This document shows positions 31,871 to 43,718 of a DNA stretch of 64,000 nt, one piece after another. Position 1 is the stretch's first letter. Each line of letters opens with the position of its first letter. Position numbers and translations under genes: made by a program. The notes beneath the pieces were generated by a model. That model made no database searches. It was not told the DNA's origin and worked only from the letters and a program-made list of their open reading frames with translations. The stretch covers positions 8,484,810 to 8,548,809 of the forward strand of contig NC_134879.1 in NCBI RefSeq assembly GCF_041734735.1, read 5' to 3'. Source of the DNA: Babylonia areolata. Its lineage: Eukaryota > Mollusca > Gastropoda > Neogastropoda > Buccinidae.

Positions 31871-32058
31871 TAACACTTTCCAAATGCTTTATCCCTGTCC
31901 GCATGATGTCTTGGTACTGCAGTGCCAAGTACAAACAATCCACCATGCTTACATGAGAAGTCCGTTTTGCAGAAAACAAAGTGTGGCCCCTTCTTTGACA
32001 ACACCAAACAAGGGTATTTCTGGTGAAACGAACTGATACTTTTGCCCTACCTTTTTTT

Positions 32059-32608
32059 GACTCACTTGTGTAAACAAAGTGAGTATGTTTTAACCCGGTG
32101 TTCGGTTGTCTGTGTGTGTGTCCGTGGTAAACTTTAACATCGACATTTTCTCTGCAACTACTTTGTCAGTTGACACCAAATTTGGCATAAAAATAGGAAA
32201 AATTCAGTTCTTTCCAGTCATCTTGTTTAAAACAATATTGCACCTCTGGGATGGGCACAAAAAAATAAAGAATGAAGCCTAATTATATGCAAACTGCATT
32301 TACTGTTATATTTATATTTTTTGTATTCTCTAAACTTGGCACTTTGATCTGATATTCTGACCCAACAGCTAGAGCAGTCATTATTATCATTTTTTGTTCA
32401 AACAGGAACTTCTTTTGCTTAGCATGGAAGTTTTATTTATTTTGCAAACGTTTTGGTGCAGATAGTAAAAAAGGGAAATTACTCTGTAATGCTAGGGGAC
32501 TTAATTTGCTTCAAACTGATTTTTCTCATCTTAAACATTACATTTTGAAATTATACTCAATACATAAAAAGCTTGGTTTTTTTTTTTTAGGTGTATCACA
32601 AGTGAGTC
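32059..32608. mobile_element. 550-bp MITE with GACTCACTTGTG inverted ends
   Basis: GACTCACTTGTG at 32059-32070 and its reverse complement at 32597-32608 bound AT-rich sequence with no coding capacity. The left end also folds on itself (ACTCACTTGTG with CAAAGTGAGT). The AACCCGGTGTTCGG and GACACCAAATTTGGCAT blocks lie inside. Only one copy is present. Confidence 0.55.
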
Positions 32609-33159
32609 TTGAAGGCCTTGCCTCTCTTGTTTTTCTTGCAATCCAACTTAAATGTTGAAGGCTGCACAATCTCATTATCTGATTCTTCTTGTGTTTCTCC
32701 CTGCCGTTTCTTGTCCACCATTTTGGATAATGAAAGAGCCACACTGGCTTTCAGTTATGTGCGCTTGTGCTTGGGCATGCAATTGCTTCAAGCACTTATG
32801 AGAACACTTGTGGGTGGCGATGGAGAATAATATAAAGAAACAAAATCCCATGAGCTGAAAAAATGTGCCACCTGTTGAAGAGAAGAAAAACATGTGGATC
32901 TGTGTTTGGATCGCATCGGGAGTGAACTGCGTAGCCAGCAATGAGGCATTTGAAGAGTTTTATGAATGCAGAGTTTTATGAATTGATGTGCAGTAGCGTT
33001 GCAATAGCTTCAAAAGCAGAGAATGCTAAACCTAAATTGTAGCATAAACTGGTCTGTTCAATACATGCTGCACAGGTCTCATTTCAAAGTTAAACATTAA
33101 AGGCAGTGTGCAATTTTTCAATGGTTTATCATCAAGGTATCACCCAAAAACATTGACTG

Positions 33160-33240
33160 CTTACATGCGCAAGGGGGGTAAGCCCACTCATGCACTAAAC
33201 GAACGGAGTCCCAGCCCACAAACTAAGTCATCCAGATATC
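33160..33240 (+). mobile_element. SINE family 2 tail fragment
   Basis: TAAGCCCACTCATGCACTAA, then CGGAGTCCCAGCCCACAAAC, matches the end of the 22236-22620 SINE. Confidence 0.6.
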
Positions 33241-33689
33241 TGAAATCGGACTGAGAGGTTTGGAGAGAGGTAACTTCACATGATGACGAGGAGGAATTCT
33301 GTTTAATGTCCTGTCGCACATACTGGTGATAATAGGCATTTTCTTAAAGTATTGATTTTCACATCTGAATGTTATTTAAGAATACACAAGGGTATCAGAG
33401 CAAGTGGGGGAAGGAGTTGTATGGCAAGTTTGGGAAACAGTGTAGAGGGTGAAATCAAAGATGAATATTTGAAATAAACAGAAGTACAGTTGTATAAAAT
33501 TACTTAATGGAACAACTGATAATGAATGTAAAAAGACAAAAACATCAATATTCCCATAAACATATGTGCAGTTAAAGACTTGCGTAGTTATACAAGTTGT
33601 GCAGGTAAGGCTTCAAGACTTCTTGTAGCCTTTACCTCCTTTTATCTGTCATCTATTTTCAGCCTGATTATCACATGGCTCAGTGTCAG

Positions 33690-34000
33690 CATCCCTCAGG
33701 CGAGCAGATGTGCCACACACCCTCCATGGAAGGACACCATGTGCTGAGGTTGGGGGTGATATGGATACCACTACTGGAATGCAAGTTTCATGCAATGGAG
33801 ACTATAAACTGAGATCCTGTGTGCAACATGCACTAACTGCATGTAAAAACAACAAAAAATCCCACAGCAACAAAAGGGCTGTCCTGGCAAAAAGCTGTAC
33901 ATAATCAACTAACAATAACACTGGCAGACAGACAAGAAGAAAACATGGGTGGCACTGAACTAGTGCAACACACTCTCTCGAAGGAGATTAGCCCGAATTT
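33690..34000 (+). mobile_element. SINE (family 3), degraded
   Basis: GATCCTGTGTGCAACATGCA, GTAAAAACAACAAAAAATCC, AGGGCTGTCCTGGCAAAA and AACATGGGTGGCACTG follow the order of the 54672-55080 SINE with many differences. The head is not recognisable. Confidence 0.6.
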
Positions 34001-35852
34001 CTCGTAATCTGTTGTAACAAACTACAAGTGTGGGTGTATTTTGGACTTGGTTCATTTCAAATCCCTGTTCAGCAGAGTTAAAAAAACAAAAACGGACAAA
34101 CCTCAATAACTGTACACACTTCCAACTCTCTGAATCCACACATGAACTCTATTTCAATATATATGAATTTTTATTTTATGGTTTGCATGAGAATTGGCAG
34201 ATTAGTCCTTCCAGGTAAAAACTGGATAAAAAGGTTAATTGTCTATAAAATTAGGAAAGGAGGGGAACATGCAATTAAATGCTTGACACCCAAGCGTTAA
34301 CCAATCATAATGAACTATGCTTTTTTTTCTTTCCAAAGTTAAATCAATTTCCCTTTGTGATAGAAACCGCAATATATAAGGCCCACTTCCAACTGATGTA
34401 CACCTCTGGACAACATGATTTCCATTGTGATCTTTCCAAAGACATCAAACAAAAACTGGGTCATAGCTCAGAAGTTATAACTGAGCTACTGTTCACATCC
34501 CATCCTGGCAACTGGTTGGGTGGAGATATTCAATCTCCAAAGATCAACATGTAAGTTGACCTAATTGTGCCTTTATATCCATACATTGTGCACCTTTACA
34601 AATTTATATCAGGAACTGGGTCACGGAAATACAAACAAAACTAGCACTGAGTATAGCTGCCAGGTTTTTAAAAACAGTGTACAGCCAAGCACAACAGATG
34701 ACGGGTACGGATTCTTGATGGCAGCTAAATTCATACTGTATTTACGCACTTACTTGGCACAGCTCTATTCTGTGCAAAGAGGGCATCTGATCACTTAGAA
34801 AAAACACCAAAAAGACATCCAATTCCAAGGTATTTTCTTGGTGATTGATCAATCAATTCATTTCAGTCCCAAAATAGGTTTTAAACAATATTCATTTCAG
34901 TTCAGAAATCTATTGTACAACAGTGTACTTCAATTGAACAGCAGTCAAGCGCTACCACCATTCAGAACCCACAGGCTCATGTATACACCAAAGTAAAAAT
35001 CATCATGTACAGTATATACACTTTTTTTTCTTTTTTTTTTTTTTACTGATAAAATATGATCAAGAAAAAAAAGTGCTCCCAACACTTTTCAACTTCCAAT
35101 CAGCAGTAAGCACTTGAGCTTGTAGATTTCAAGAACAAATGACATCAATTTAGACAACATTCTACTTCAAAAAGGCAACATAATTACTGAATCACTCAAG
35201 AGGAGTGCTGATACCAGCCTTGCTCAAGTTAACATAAAACTTACATGATAAAAACGATTCATTCATTTTTTCTTCACACATCTTTATTGTCCAACTGGTG
35301 ATGGACAATGCCCCAGTTCACCCAATATTCACCAATTATATTTCATTACAGTTCACCCCTAAATATTTTATTTGATTACAGTTCACCCCTTAATAGTCAA
35401 GAGTTTTTCATTTCCACACATTAGGAGTTTTGTTAAAAATATTACTGCAAATCTGTATTAATTCATGAACCAATGCCAATCAGTATTTACATTAAAACAA
35501 CTTCAACACTGAACGATTTGTGTGGCCAATTGCCTACCCACTGATGTGCCGTTTCACTGCATAAATGTTGGGTACAAATTAAATGTCAGGTATATCAATA
35601 ATGCACCATGTCTACATAAAACCTGGGAAAATGAAAACCAAGCAAAACATGCATTTTGTATCTGAATGGGCTGGAAAAAAGCATACATGGTTTTGATAGT
35701 TCTGAAGAAAAAAAGTGAAACTGAAGGTCAACATTGATTTAAAGAAGAAAAATCAAGTGATTTTGAAAGTTTTGGGTCAGAAGACTGGGATCTGTGACAA
35801 CCCCCCCCCCCCCCCCACCTTCCTTCAGGCTAAAAACCCAACCACAGTATGT

Positions 35853-35888
<36 letters not shown>

Positions 35889-37928
35889 ACTTAACTTTCC
35901 TCTGGTCTGATTTCTAACTGTTGACTGTAAACTTTGAATGGCGCAAGATTCATACTTCTTTTGATGTAATTCTCTTTGAAGATTAAAAAACACACAAAAA
36001 GATTTAACACACAACAACAACAGAAAAATCTCCATTAACATTCAGATTTCTGTGGACTGAAATGAGCAACACCACAAATACAAATACTCTCCAGATACTA
36101 CTGGACAGTCAAAAAAATCTCAATGCTGGATCAAAAAGTAAAACAAAATGCACACATAAGCAAACAGTTCTGCATCAGCAGGGCTGTCTTTGTAATTCCT
36201 TGAAAATTAGTATTCAAACCTCTACACGCATACAGACAACTTAGAAATCAACAAGAGATTCCCTGCAATACTGGTTTGGAGGGGAGGGGGATCAGACCTT
36301 GTGCTGCAGTAGAAAGTTTTCTTTACTCAGACTGAGTCAGAATCGAAAGTTTGAACTTACTTGAATAATCTCAATGGTTTCACACAACCTTCATCAACAA
36401 AACTGATGCAGGAGTGTGATATAGGCTATGAGTGAACAAAGTTCACAGCTGCATTGAAGTTGCATGGCCACAGATGCCCGACTGCTGCAAGAGGCCAGTG
36501 TCCCAGTTGATGCTAGACAATGCTAGACAATGTGACAGCTCAGCCAGTTGAGGCCGAGCTAGCAGCCTCCTACTCCCACCCCACTGCTTTTCCACAGCAA
36601 AATGGCTGGAGTCAGGGTGATCAACACCCCTGATCACTAAACTGGTGTCATCCAAAGCAAGTCCTTTTCCCAGATCAACCACCAACCAATTCACCTTTTC
36701 TAATTAGCATGGCTTTTGTTTTCTTGACACCATATCTAAGGACTTCAGTTTAAATAATTTTTGATACACTTAAAATAGCACATGTGGGCACACTGCATAC
36801 GCAGACAATTTACCCAAAGACTGGCAAGTTCAGTTATCATCATATATCACTTGTTTGCTTCTGAACTAAACACTATTAAAAAAAAAATTTTTTTAATTAA
36901 AATGGTATGCTGAAGCACACAAACATGAGATCCTTGTGTGCATGTTCAAATTATTCAGAACTGTTCATGTTGACATTATCGAAATACTGTTGGGTTTTGT
37001 ATTCTCTGACAAAAGATAGAGCTGCCCTGATGAAAAAACCATGAATATTTGTGAAGAACCACATAACAAAAAGTGCTCACAAGGTTTCTGCTGTGGATTA
37101 ATTTCTTTTTCTCTTTTCTGTGCTCCTCTTTCCCAATCTGGAACACTTTCAATGATGCTGGGTATCATAACACTAACAGTCTCAGATAAGATAGTTTGTC
37201 AGAATGGTGGTCAAATTACACTGCAAAAAACGGAAGCTCCTTCACAAAAAAAAACAAAAACAAAAAAAAAACAAAAAAACAAAACAAAAGTGCAACACGC
37301 AAAAATCACAGGCCTGGAAAGTAACACTTCCCTGTGTTAAAACCCACTATACACAAAAAGCCAACAGGAACAACCTAACTGCCCTTTCCAACCAATGGAA
37401 AATTATACAGCCAAGGACAAAACTTAGCAAACCTGGATAACATATCTCCACCCACCTCACACTCATGATAAAACTTACATATCGTGTAAACAGCAAAACT
37501 TAAATCTAAAAAAAATCCATAATCTAGACAACCCCTCTTCCTATGTTTCTAAAGTAATGTACTACTACATTTTTCACAATGTTAACTACCGTACACATTT
37601 TTCATGATGAAAGACAATCTTTGTGTGCTTTTCTTCCCCTCTCTCTCTCAAATCAACCTTTTCCAGTGACAGCCTTCACAGTGTAAAAAGGCTTTGTGTC
37701 ACACACCAGGCCTCTCCCTATTTTCACAGCTGAATTACTGTTTTCTTGTAACTCAATTCATTTATTACTTTCACATCCCCCCCACACAAAAAACCACCCT
37801 CCCCTCCAAAAAAACACACACAAAATCAGCCCTGCACACACACAACAGGTCAGGAGATAACAGCACAGCCAAAAATCTGTGATGCTTTCACGTCAGCTGA
37901 ATGCAGGTGACAACGTTCAGGACGCCAC
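34001..37928 (-). other. ADSS 3' UTR and downstream sequence
   Basis: AT-rich, largely repeat-free sequence after the ADSS stop. It has homopolymer runs (poly-A at about 35860-35887, poly-C at about 35801-35817). AATAAA on the minus strand at 37766-37761 (163 bp after the stop) and at 35288-35283 (about 2.6 kb after it) are the two best poly(A) signal candidates I noticed. No other gene recognised. Confidence 0.4.
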
Positions 37929-37981
37929 TCAGAACCGCTCTATCATGGAGTCTCGGTCTTTGCCAATGCCAATCCACCGCA
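37929..37981 (-). CDS. ADSS: ADSS last coding exon and stop
   Basis: Acceptor ATTTGCAG on the minus strand. Encodes (V)[16 protein letters not shown] and TGA (37931-37929). Matches human VKWIGVGKSRESMIQLF. Confidence 0.96.
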
Positions 37982-38802
37982 CTGCAAATGACATGACAAT
38001 ATTTAGTCAATTCATCCATAGAGCAGGGAATAAAAACCATACATCACTTGTTCTACTTTTGCCCACCAGTATTCCACTTTATTTAACCCCATGTTGTTGC
38101 CTTCATTTTATCCCGCCTAGACTATTGCAATTCTCTCTTAGCTGGCCCTCCCAATGATAAACTCAGAATAGTGCAGCTTGACTCGTCCTTAAACAGTCGA
38201 GGAGAGTGCTACTGCTCTCCTGCGGACACTTCATTGGTTGCCCGTTCAAGCCAGAACTGAATATAAAGTTGCCTGTCTATGCTTTCAGTGCCAGAATTGT
38301 AATATCACGCCCTCATATTTTCCTGAGCTTGTTAACCCGTACTTGTCAAACAGAACACCGAGATCTCTTGACTCCTCCCAGCTAACTGTTCCCCTGATAC
38401 TTCCTTAACTCCTGTGGAAAGAGGTCATTTTCCGTCTTCAGTCCACTTGGAATTCTATGCCTATTGCTCTCAGACAAACAACACATCTATCTACCCTTAA
38501 GCAAATCTTAAAACTTACCTCTTTAAAAAAATACTTGTCATAACTCAAACAGTGCTGTTGTCCCAGGCTCATGGCAATGTGTGTGTGTGTGATGTGTGAG
38601 TAGAGAGAATGAGAGTGGGTAGATGGATGGTGGTGGAGTGGTTTGAAAGGGAGAATGACTGCCGATTTTTACCCCTTTTACCTTTTCTATCCAAACCTTT
38701 ATTTTACAATTTTTACAAAATCTATGGCATGCAAATTACAATTATGCTACTTTCTACATGTATGTATTTTAAGTGAAAATTGCTGTTTTCTCAGCCATTT
38801 AA

Positions 38803-38838
<36 letters not shown>

Positions 38839-41800
38839 TTATGTTTGTGTGTTGGAGTGTAACAGTTGTAGTATTAAGAGTATGTTACTTAGTGGGTTTT
38901 GTGCATTGTGTTTTTATCATATTAATGATTCTGTTTTACGTTTCTACTACTTTTTATGTGCTTTCTTGTTTCACTTTAGGTACTGGATTGTAAAGCGCTT
39001 AGAGCTTGCTCATGCTTGAATGATAGTGTTACATAAAAATAAAACATTATTATTATCAACATGGACAGATGTGATGATGCCATGGCAGAATTAGGGGTTG
39101 GACTTCGCTCCTAATTTTTCCACACTCCACCCAGGTGTGAACAGGGAACCAGACTTTGGTTGAGAAAGGAATAAAACAGCGAAAGGAAAGGATTGGGTTC
39201 TGCCTTCTAATGCCAAGTCTTAGACATAGTAAATATATATTAACCTTGTCACTTGTCTGCATGCTGCCAATTGCGATTTACCGAGACTGGATCACTTCCC
39301 AACGACAAGCAGTGTTCTCCACTGAGCTGTAAGATCAGTTTTGTTTTCTTCACTGCCCCACTTGTTGATTTCACAGCACATCCACTGCTGTCTGTTTAGG
39401 TTAACTCACTCAGTACGGCCAGTCCTCTCTTCTCCTCTATACAGACTCCTCGGATGTCCAGTCGGTGTCTGAATGACCCAACCTTTAGCTTCCGTCGTCA
39501 GAAGTATGGTATTCTTTGTCAGTATTCACGTCTTCTGTATAAAAGCCTTCCGCTTGCAATATTTTGATGATGGTAACTGGGATGAAATGCTGTTAACGTC
39601 GTCTCTTTCGCCGTTCGTATGGAAAGAGTTAAAGGTCCTGTTGCCTTTCTGGCCATGGGGACAGTGTATTCATGTTTCTGGCCATGGGGACAGTGAATTC
39701 ATGTTCAGTCTTTCTGGCCATGGGGACAGTGTATTCATGTTCAGTCTTTCTGGCCATGGGGACAGTGTATTCATGTTCAGTCTTTCTGGCCATGGGGACA
39801 GTGTATTCATGTTCAGTCTTTCTGGCCATGGGGACAGTGTATTCATGTTCAGTCTTTCTGGCCATGGGGGCAGTGAATTTATGTTCACTATGTCTCCTTT
39901 CTGGCCATGGGGGCAGTGAATTTATGTTCACTGTGTCTCCTTTCTGGCCATGGGGGCAGTGAATTTATGTTCACTATGTCTCCTTTCCGGCCATGGGGGC
40001 AGTGAATTTATGTTCACTGTCTCTCCTTTCTGGCCATGGGGGCAGTGAATTTATGTTCACTGTCTCCTTTCTGGCCATGGGGGCAGTGAATTTATGTTCA
40101 CTGTCTCCTTTCTGGCCATGGGGGCAGTGAATTTATGTTCACTGTCTCCTTTCTGGCCATGGGGGCAGTGAATTTATGTTCACTGTGTCTCCTTTCTGGC
40201 CATGGGGGCAGTGAATTTATGTTCACTGTGTCTCCTTTCTGGCCATGGGGGCAGTGAATTTATGTTCACTGTGTCTCCTTTCTGGCCATGGGGGCAGTGA
40301 ATTTATGTTCACTGTGTCTCCTTTCTGGCCACGGGGGCAGTGATTCCACATTCACTGTCTAGGGCTCAGCACAGAATGGTGGGGCCCACTTCAAGTGTTT
40401 AACGCGGCAACCAGTCAGGTTTCCATTCACATCTGGGTGGAGTGAGGAAAACTGGAGGAATAGCCTTTCCCAAGAACACACCATGCTGAAAATGGGCCTC
40501 AAACTGTGATCACTGGATCAGAACTCTGATGCCTTACTGACTCTGTCATAATGCCCCTTTATTCATTCAAATAAAAGTAACCAAGAACACTTCACATGAA
40601 GAAAAATGAACCAAACAAGAAATTTTCTTTTTTTGCCTTTGTTACTGCCCTTTTCCAGCACAAAAAGATGACAAATCTGAAAACAGATATAAAGGATCAA
40701 AGAACAGCTCTTCTGATGATCGACTCTCATGCATTCCCAATTTCAACAAGCATGGCAGGAGAGCTTTTGGTTTTCAGCTTTACAACCTGAAATTCACTGC
40801 CTTTTTCATGGTGACAGTCCTTCGTTTACACTGCTTGAACATTGTTTTAAAACTAATCTAAAAACATTCCTGATCAAACAGTCACTATATAATCAAGGCA
40901 ATCCATTCCACATCTGTATTTTATGGATCCACAGATCTATTTTCTATGTGTGTGTGTATGTGAGTGTATTCTTGTGTGCTTTGTGTCTGACTAATATTGT
41001 AAAGTGTTTGGTATGTCTGAAAGCCCAGTATGAACGTACTATTACTATCATCACTGCACAAGATGACCCCATCAGTGATAGAGGGGACACCTATCCAATA
41101 CACCAACCACAAGCTGACACACATTCACTCACCTGGGACGTGCAGGTGTCCCTGAATGACGTTGATGTACTTCTGTGCATTGGGGGGCAAGTCTTCCCAC
41201 TTGCGCACGTTCTCCGTGTTGGTCTTCCAGCCAGGCAGGGTCAGGTATTCCACTTTTATCCTTTGCAGGTCATCGTCGGAGGCTGTCCACACACACAAAT
41301 CAGTACTGTGCATTAATTGCAACAAACGGCATACCAAGAAAAGCATAAGTCAACAGAACTCTAGACAAAAAAATGCAATAGAAATTTACCAGACTAAAAA
41401 CAAAATGTATGGATCAAAGTAATACAACAGCTGAGAAAGGAAAGTGATACAAATACAGACATCACAAAAAAGTTCAAGACAACTTCATAAAAGCAGCTAT
41501 GTTTTTGTAATAAAAAATTTTTTTTTAAAGAAGAAAAATGATCTAAATTATGCAGTCTGGATTTGGTCCAACAGAAGCTTCTCATCGAACACATCAGACG
41601 CAGTCAGTACGACAAACAGCTGTTTCAGGTACATAAGCACCACAAACAGCTTGAAAAAAGCATGTGAAAAATCAATGTTTCAGCCCAATAATTACAGTTA
41701 TTCAGTGGTTTTCTAACATAGCTGTTGTTTTTCATTGTAAAGAATGGAAGCACATGTGCAAGAAAGCACCTCAGGTTATGAGTGGTGCTCATTACGCTGG

Positions 41801-43686
41801 CTGCATACCTCACTGTTTGCTGGAGTTTCAGCATCGTTTCACCTTGCTCCCAAGAAGAAAACTGTTTATGTTTTCAAGTGGTCCTTCACATTTTGTAAAC
41901 CCCGTGGATAAAGACAAACTGTCAAGCAAACAAAACGAGAGAAAAGAGTTGTTCGCATGACAAAACCAGACTTGACAGTCATCTAGGCTGCTGTTGGTGA
42001 GACAATAGCATAGACTTCCGAGTCGCTGCTGGCCATAGAATGAATAACAGAAGTGCTCAGCACTGAAGGAAGCAAATCACGCTGACTGGCAGAGCCAGAA
42101 CTAGACCTTCTTACTGTGTTGGTCATAAAAACAGGCCAACCGGGCAACTCAGTTGGAGATAGCTTGCAACAGTCTGACACAATAATTATGTGCCAACAAG
42201 GGAATATGTCACCCTCCATCACGGAATGAGTTGCTTTGCACCTGACCAACTTTGCCGCTAGCGCCGATTTTAGGTGGGTGGGGGTCAGGTTGTCGATTTT
42301 CAGATTTTGACTTCATAGTAAACTTTAGGCTTTCTTTTATCTCATATCAAAGTATCTAGGCATAACTGTGTCTTCTTTTGCCTTAAAAGTGTGCTTAAAA
42401 TACCTAACCCATCATTGTGACCGCCTGTGACTTCGCAAAATCGACCAACTTTGACAAGCTTGCCCTCCCTAATCTCTTGGAATCAACTGGTCGAATCATA
42501 CATCGTTTTAAAGGTCAAGTCCGTCTCTTTCAATATATGTCCTACTCATTGGTTAAGTTTTAAGCTACAAGCCAATCGTCGCTTTCAAAATAAGGACACA
42601 CTATTTAAACAATGCGTCACTGTGAAGGAAAACACCCTCTGTCATTGGCCGAGAGAGGCCACGTGACGAAACCAGCCATTCTGATTCAGTACACTAGCCT
42701 TAATGGAACATGGTCGCAGTGAACGAAAACACACATTTCAACGCAGACTTAGCAATTTACTGACAAAATACACTTGCGCTGCAAACATTTTGCCATTAAG
42801 TGAAGACGATGACATTTGTGTGTATCTAACCCAGTACTTCATTAATGGAACTGACCATTCCAACTAGGCTGATGGTCATGAAATCGATCTCAGTGAATAC
42901 AAAGGCAACGCTGATTTCAAAAGCAGACGATGCAGGATTGTCATTCAGCTTTCAACAAGAACAATATTAATTTTGATGCAGATGACGAATCAACATTTGC
43001 ACTAGATACAGGAATGTTGGAAGCCTTCCCCTGTAATTGCCGAAATCAACATGCGCCAGGTGCCATCAGTGGTGTGACTGGCATGGAAACGAGTGAAACT
43101 GACTTGCCGCACTCAAGTGAGAGAACTTTCTCACAATTCACACAAGGAAAATACAAAGTGACTGGGGGACTGGATATAGCTGCAGTGTCTGAAGGTAAGG
43201 ATTCAGATTTTACCCACATTTACAAATATTAAAATGTAATGATGGTATAATCAATTGATAATAATCTATTTAACAATGATTGACTCAAGACTGACTTATT
43301 GTCTGTACATTGGTGCAGAAATTCACTGTTTGACATATGGAACCAAAATAATTAAAATAAAGTGAATCCGAGGAAATTAACAGAGCGTAAATTAAAAGAA
43401 AATCACACACACACACACACACACAATGTGTATACATGTCACACACACTCACACTCTCACACACACACACTAACAATGTGTGTCACACACACAATGTGCC
43501 ACATACTCACACAATGTGCCACATACTCACACAATATAACACACACACACACGCGCGCGGTCCCTTCACAGTTTAACCATTACATGTAACTGAGCATGGG
43601 AAAGTACATGGGCATGACATCATGAACAGTTTTCAGTTTCACAGAATTTGCTTCAATGGAGATTTTCTGTGTATGTGTGTCAGGTT

Positions 43687-43718
<32 letters not shown>

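Noticed and set aside
31460-32007. Minus-strand open frames of 94-120 residues over 31460-32007
   Set aside because: Mostly a Pro/His/Ser-rich reading of purine-rich simple sequence; only the short start at 31540 has supporting splice and start context.
39473-39931. Repeat-coded open frames on both strands ([24 protein letters not shown])
   Set aside because: By-products of a 36-bp unit that is a multiple of three.
40729-41316. A 195-residue plus-strand open frame
   Set aside because: It joins a LINE tail to the antisense of a certain ADSS exon; no independent protein similarity.
41983-42249. An 88-residue minus-strand open frame
   Set aside because: Its beginning is the terminal inverted repeat of the 3.3-kb transposon read outward, so the start is fortuitous.
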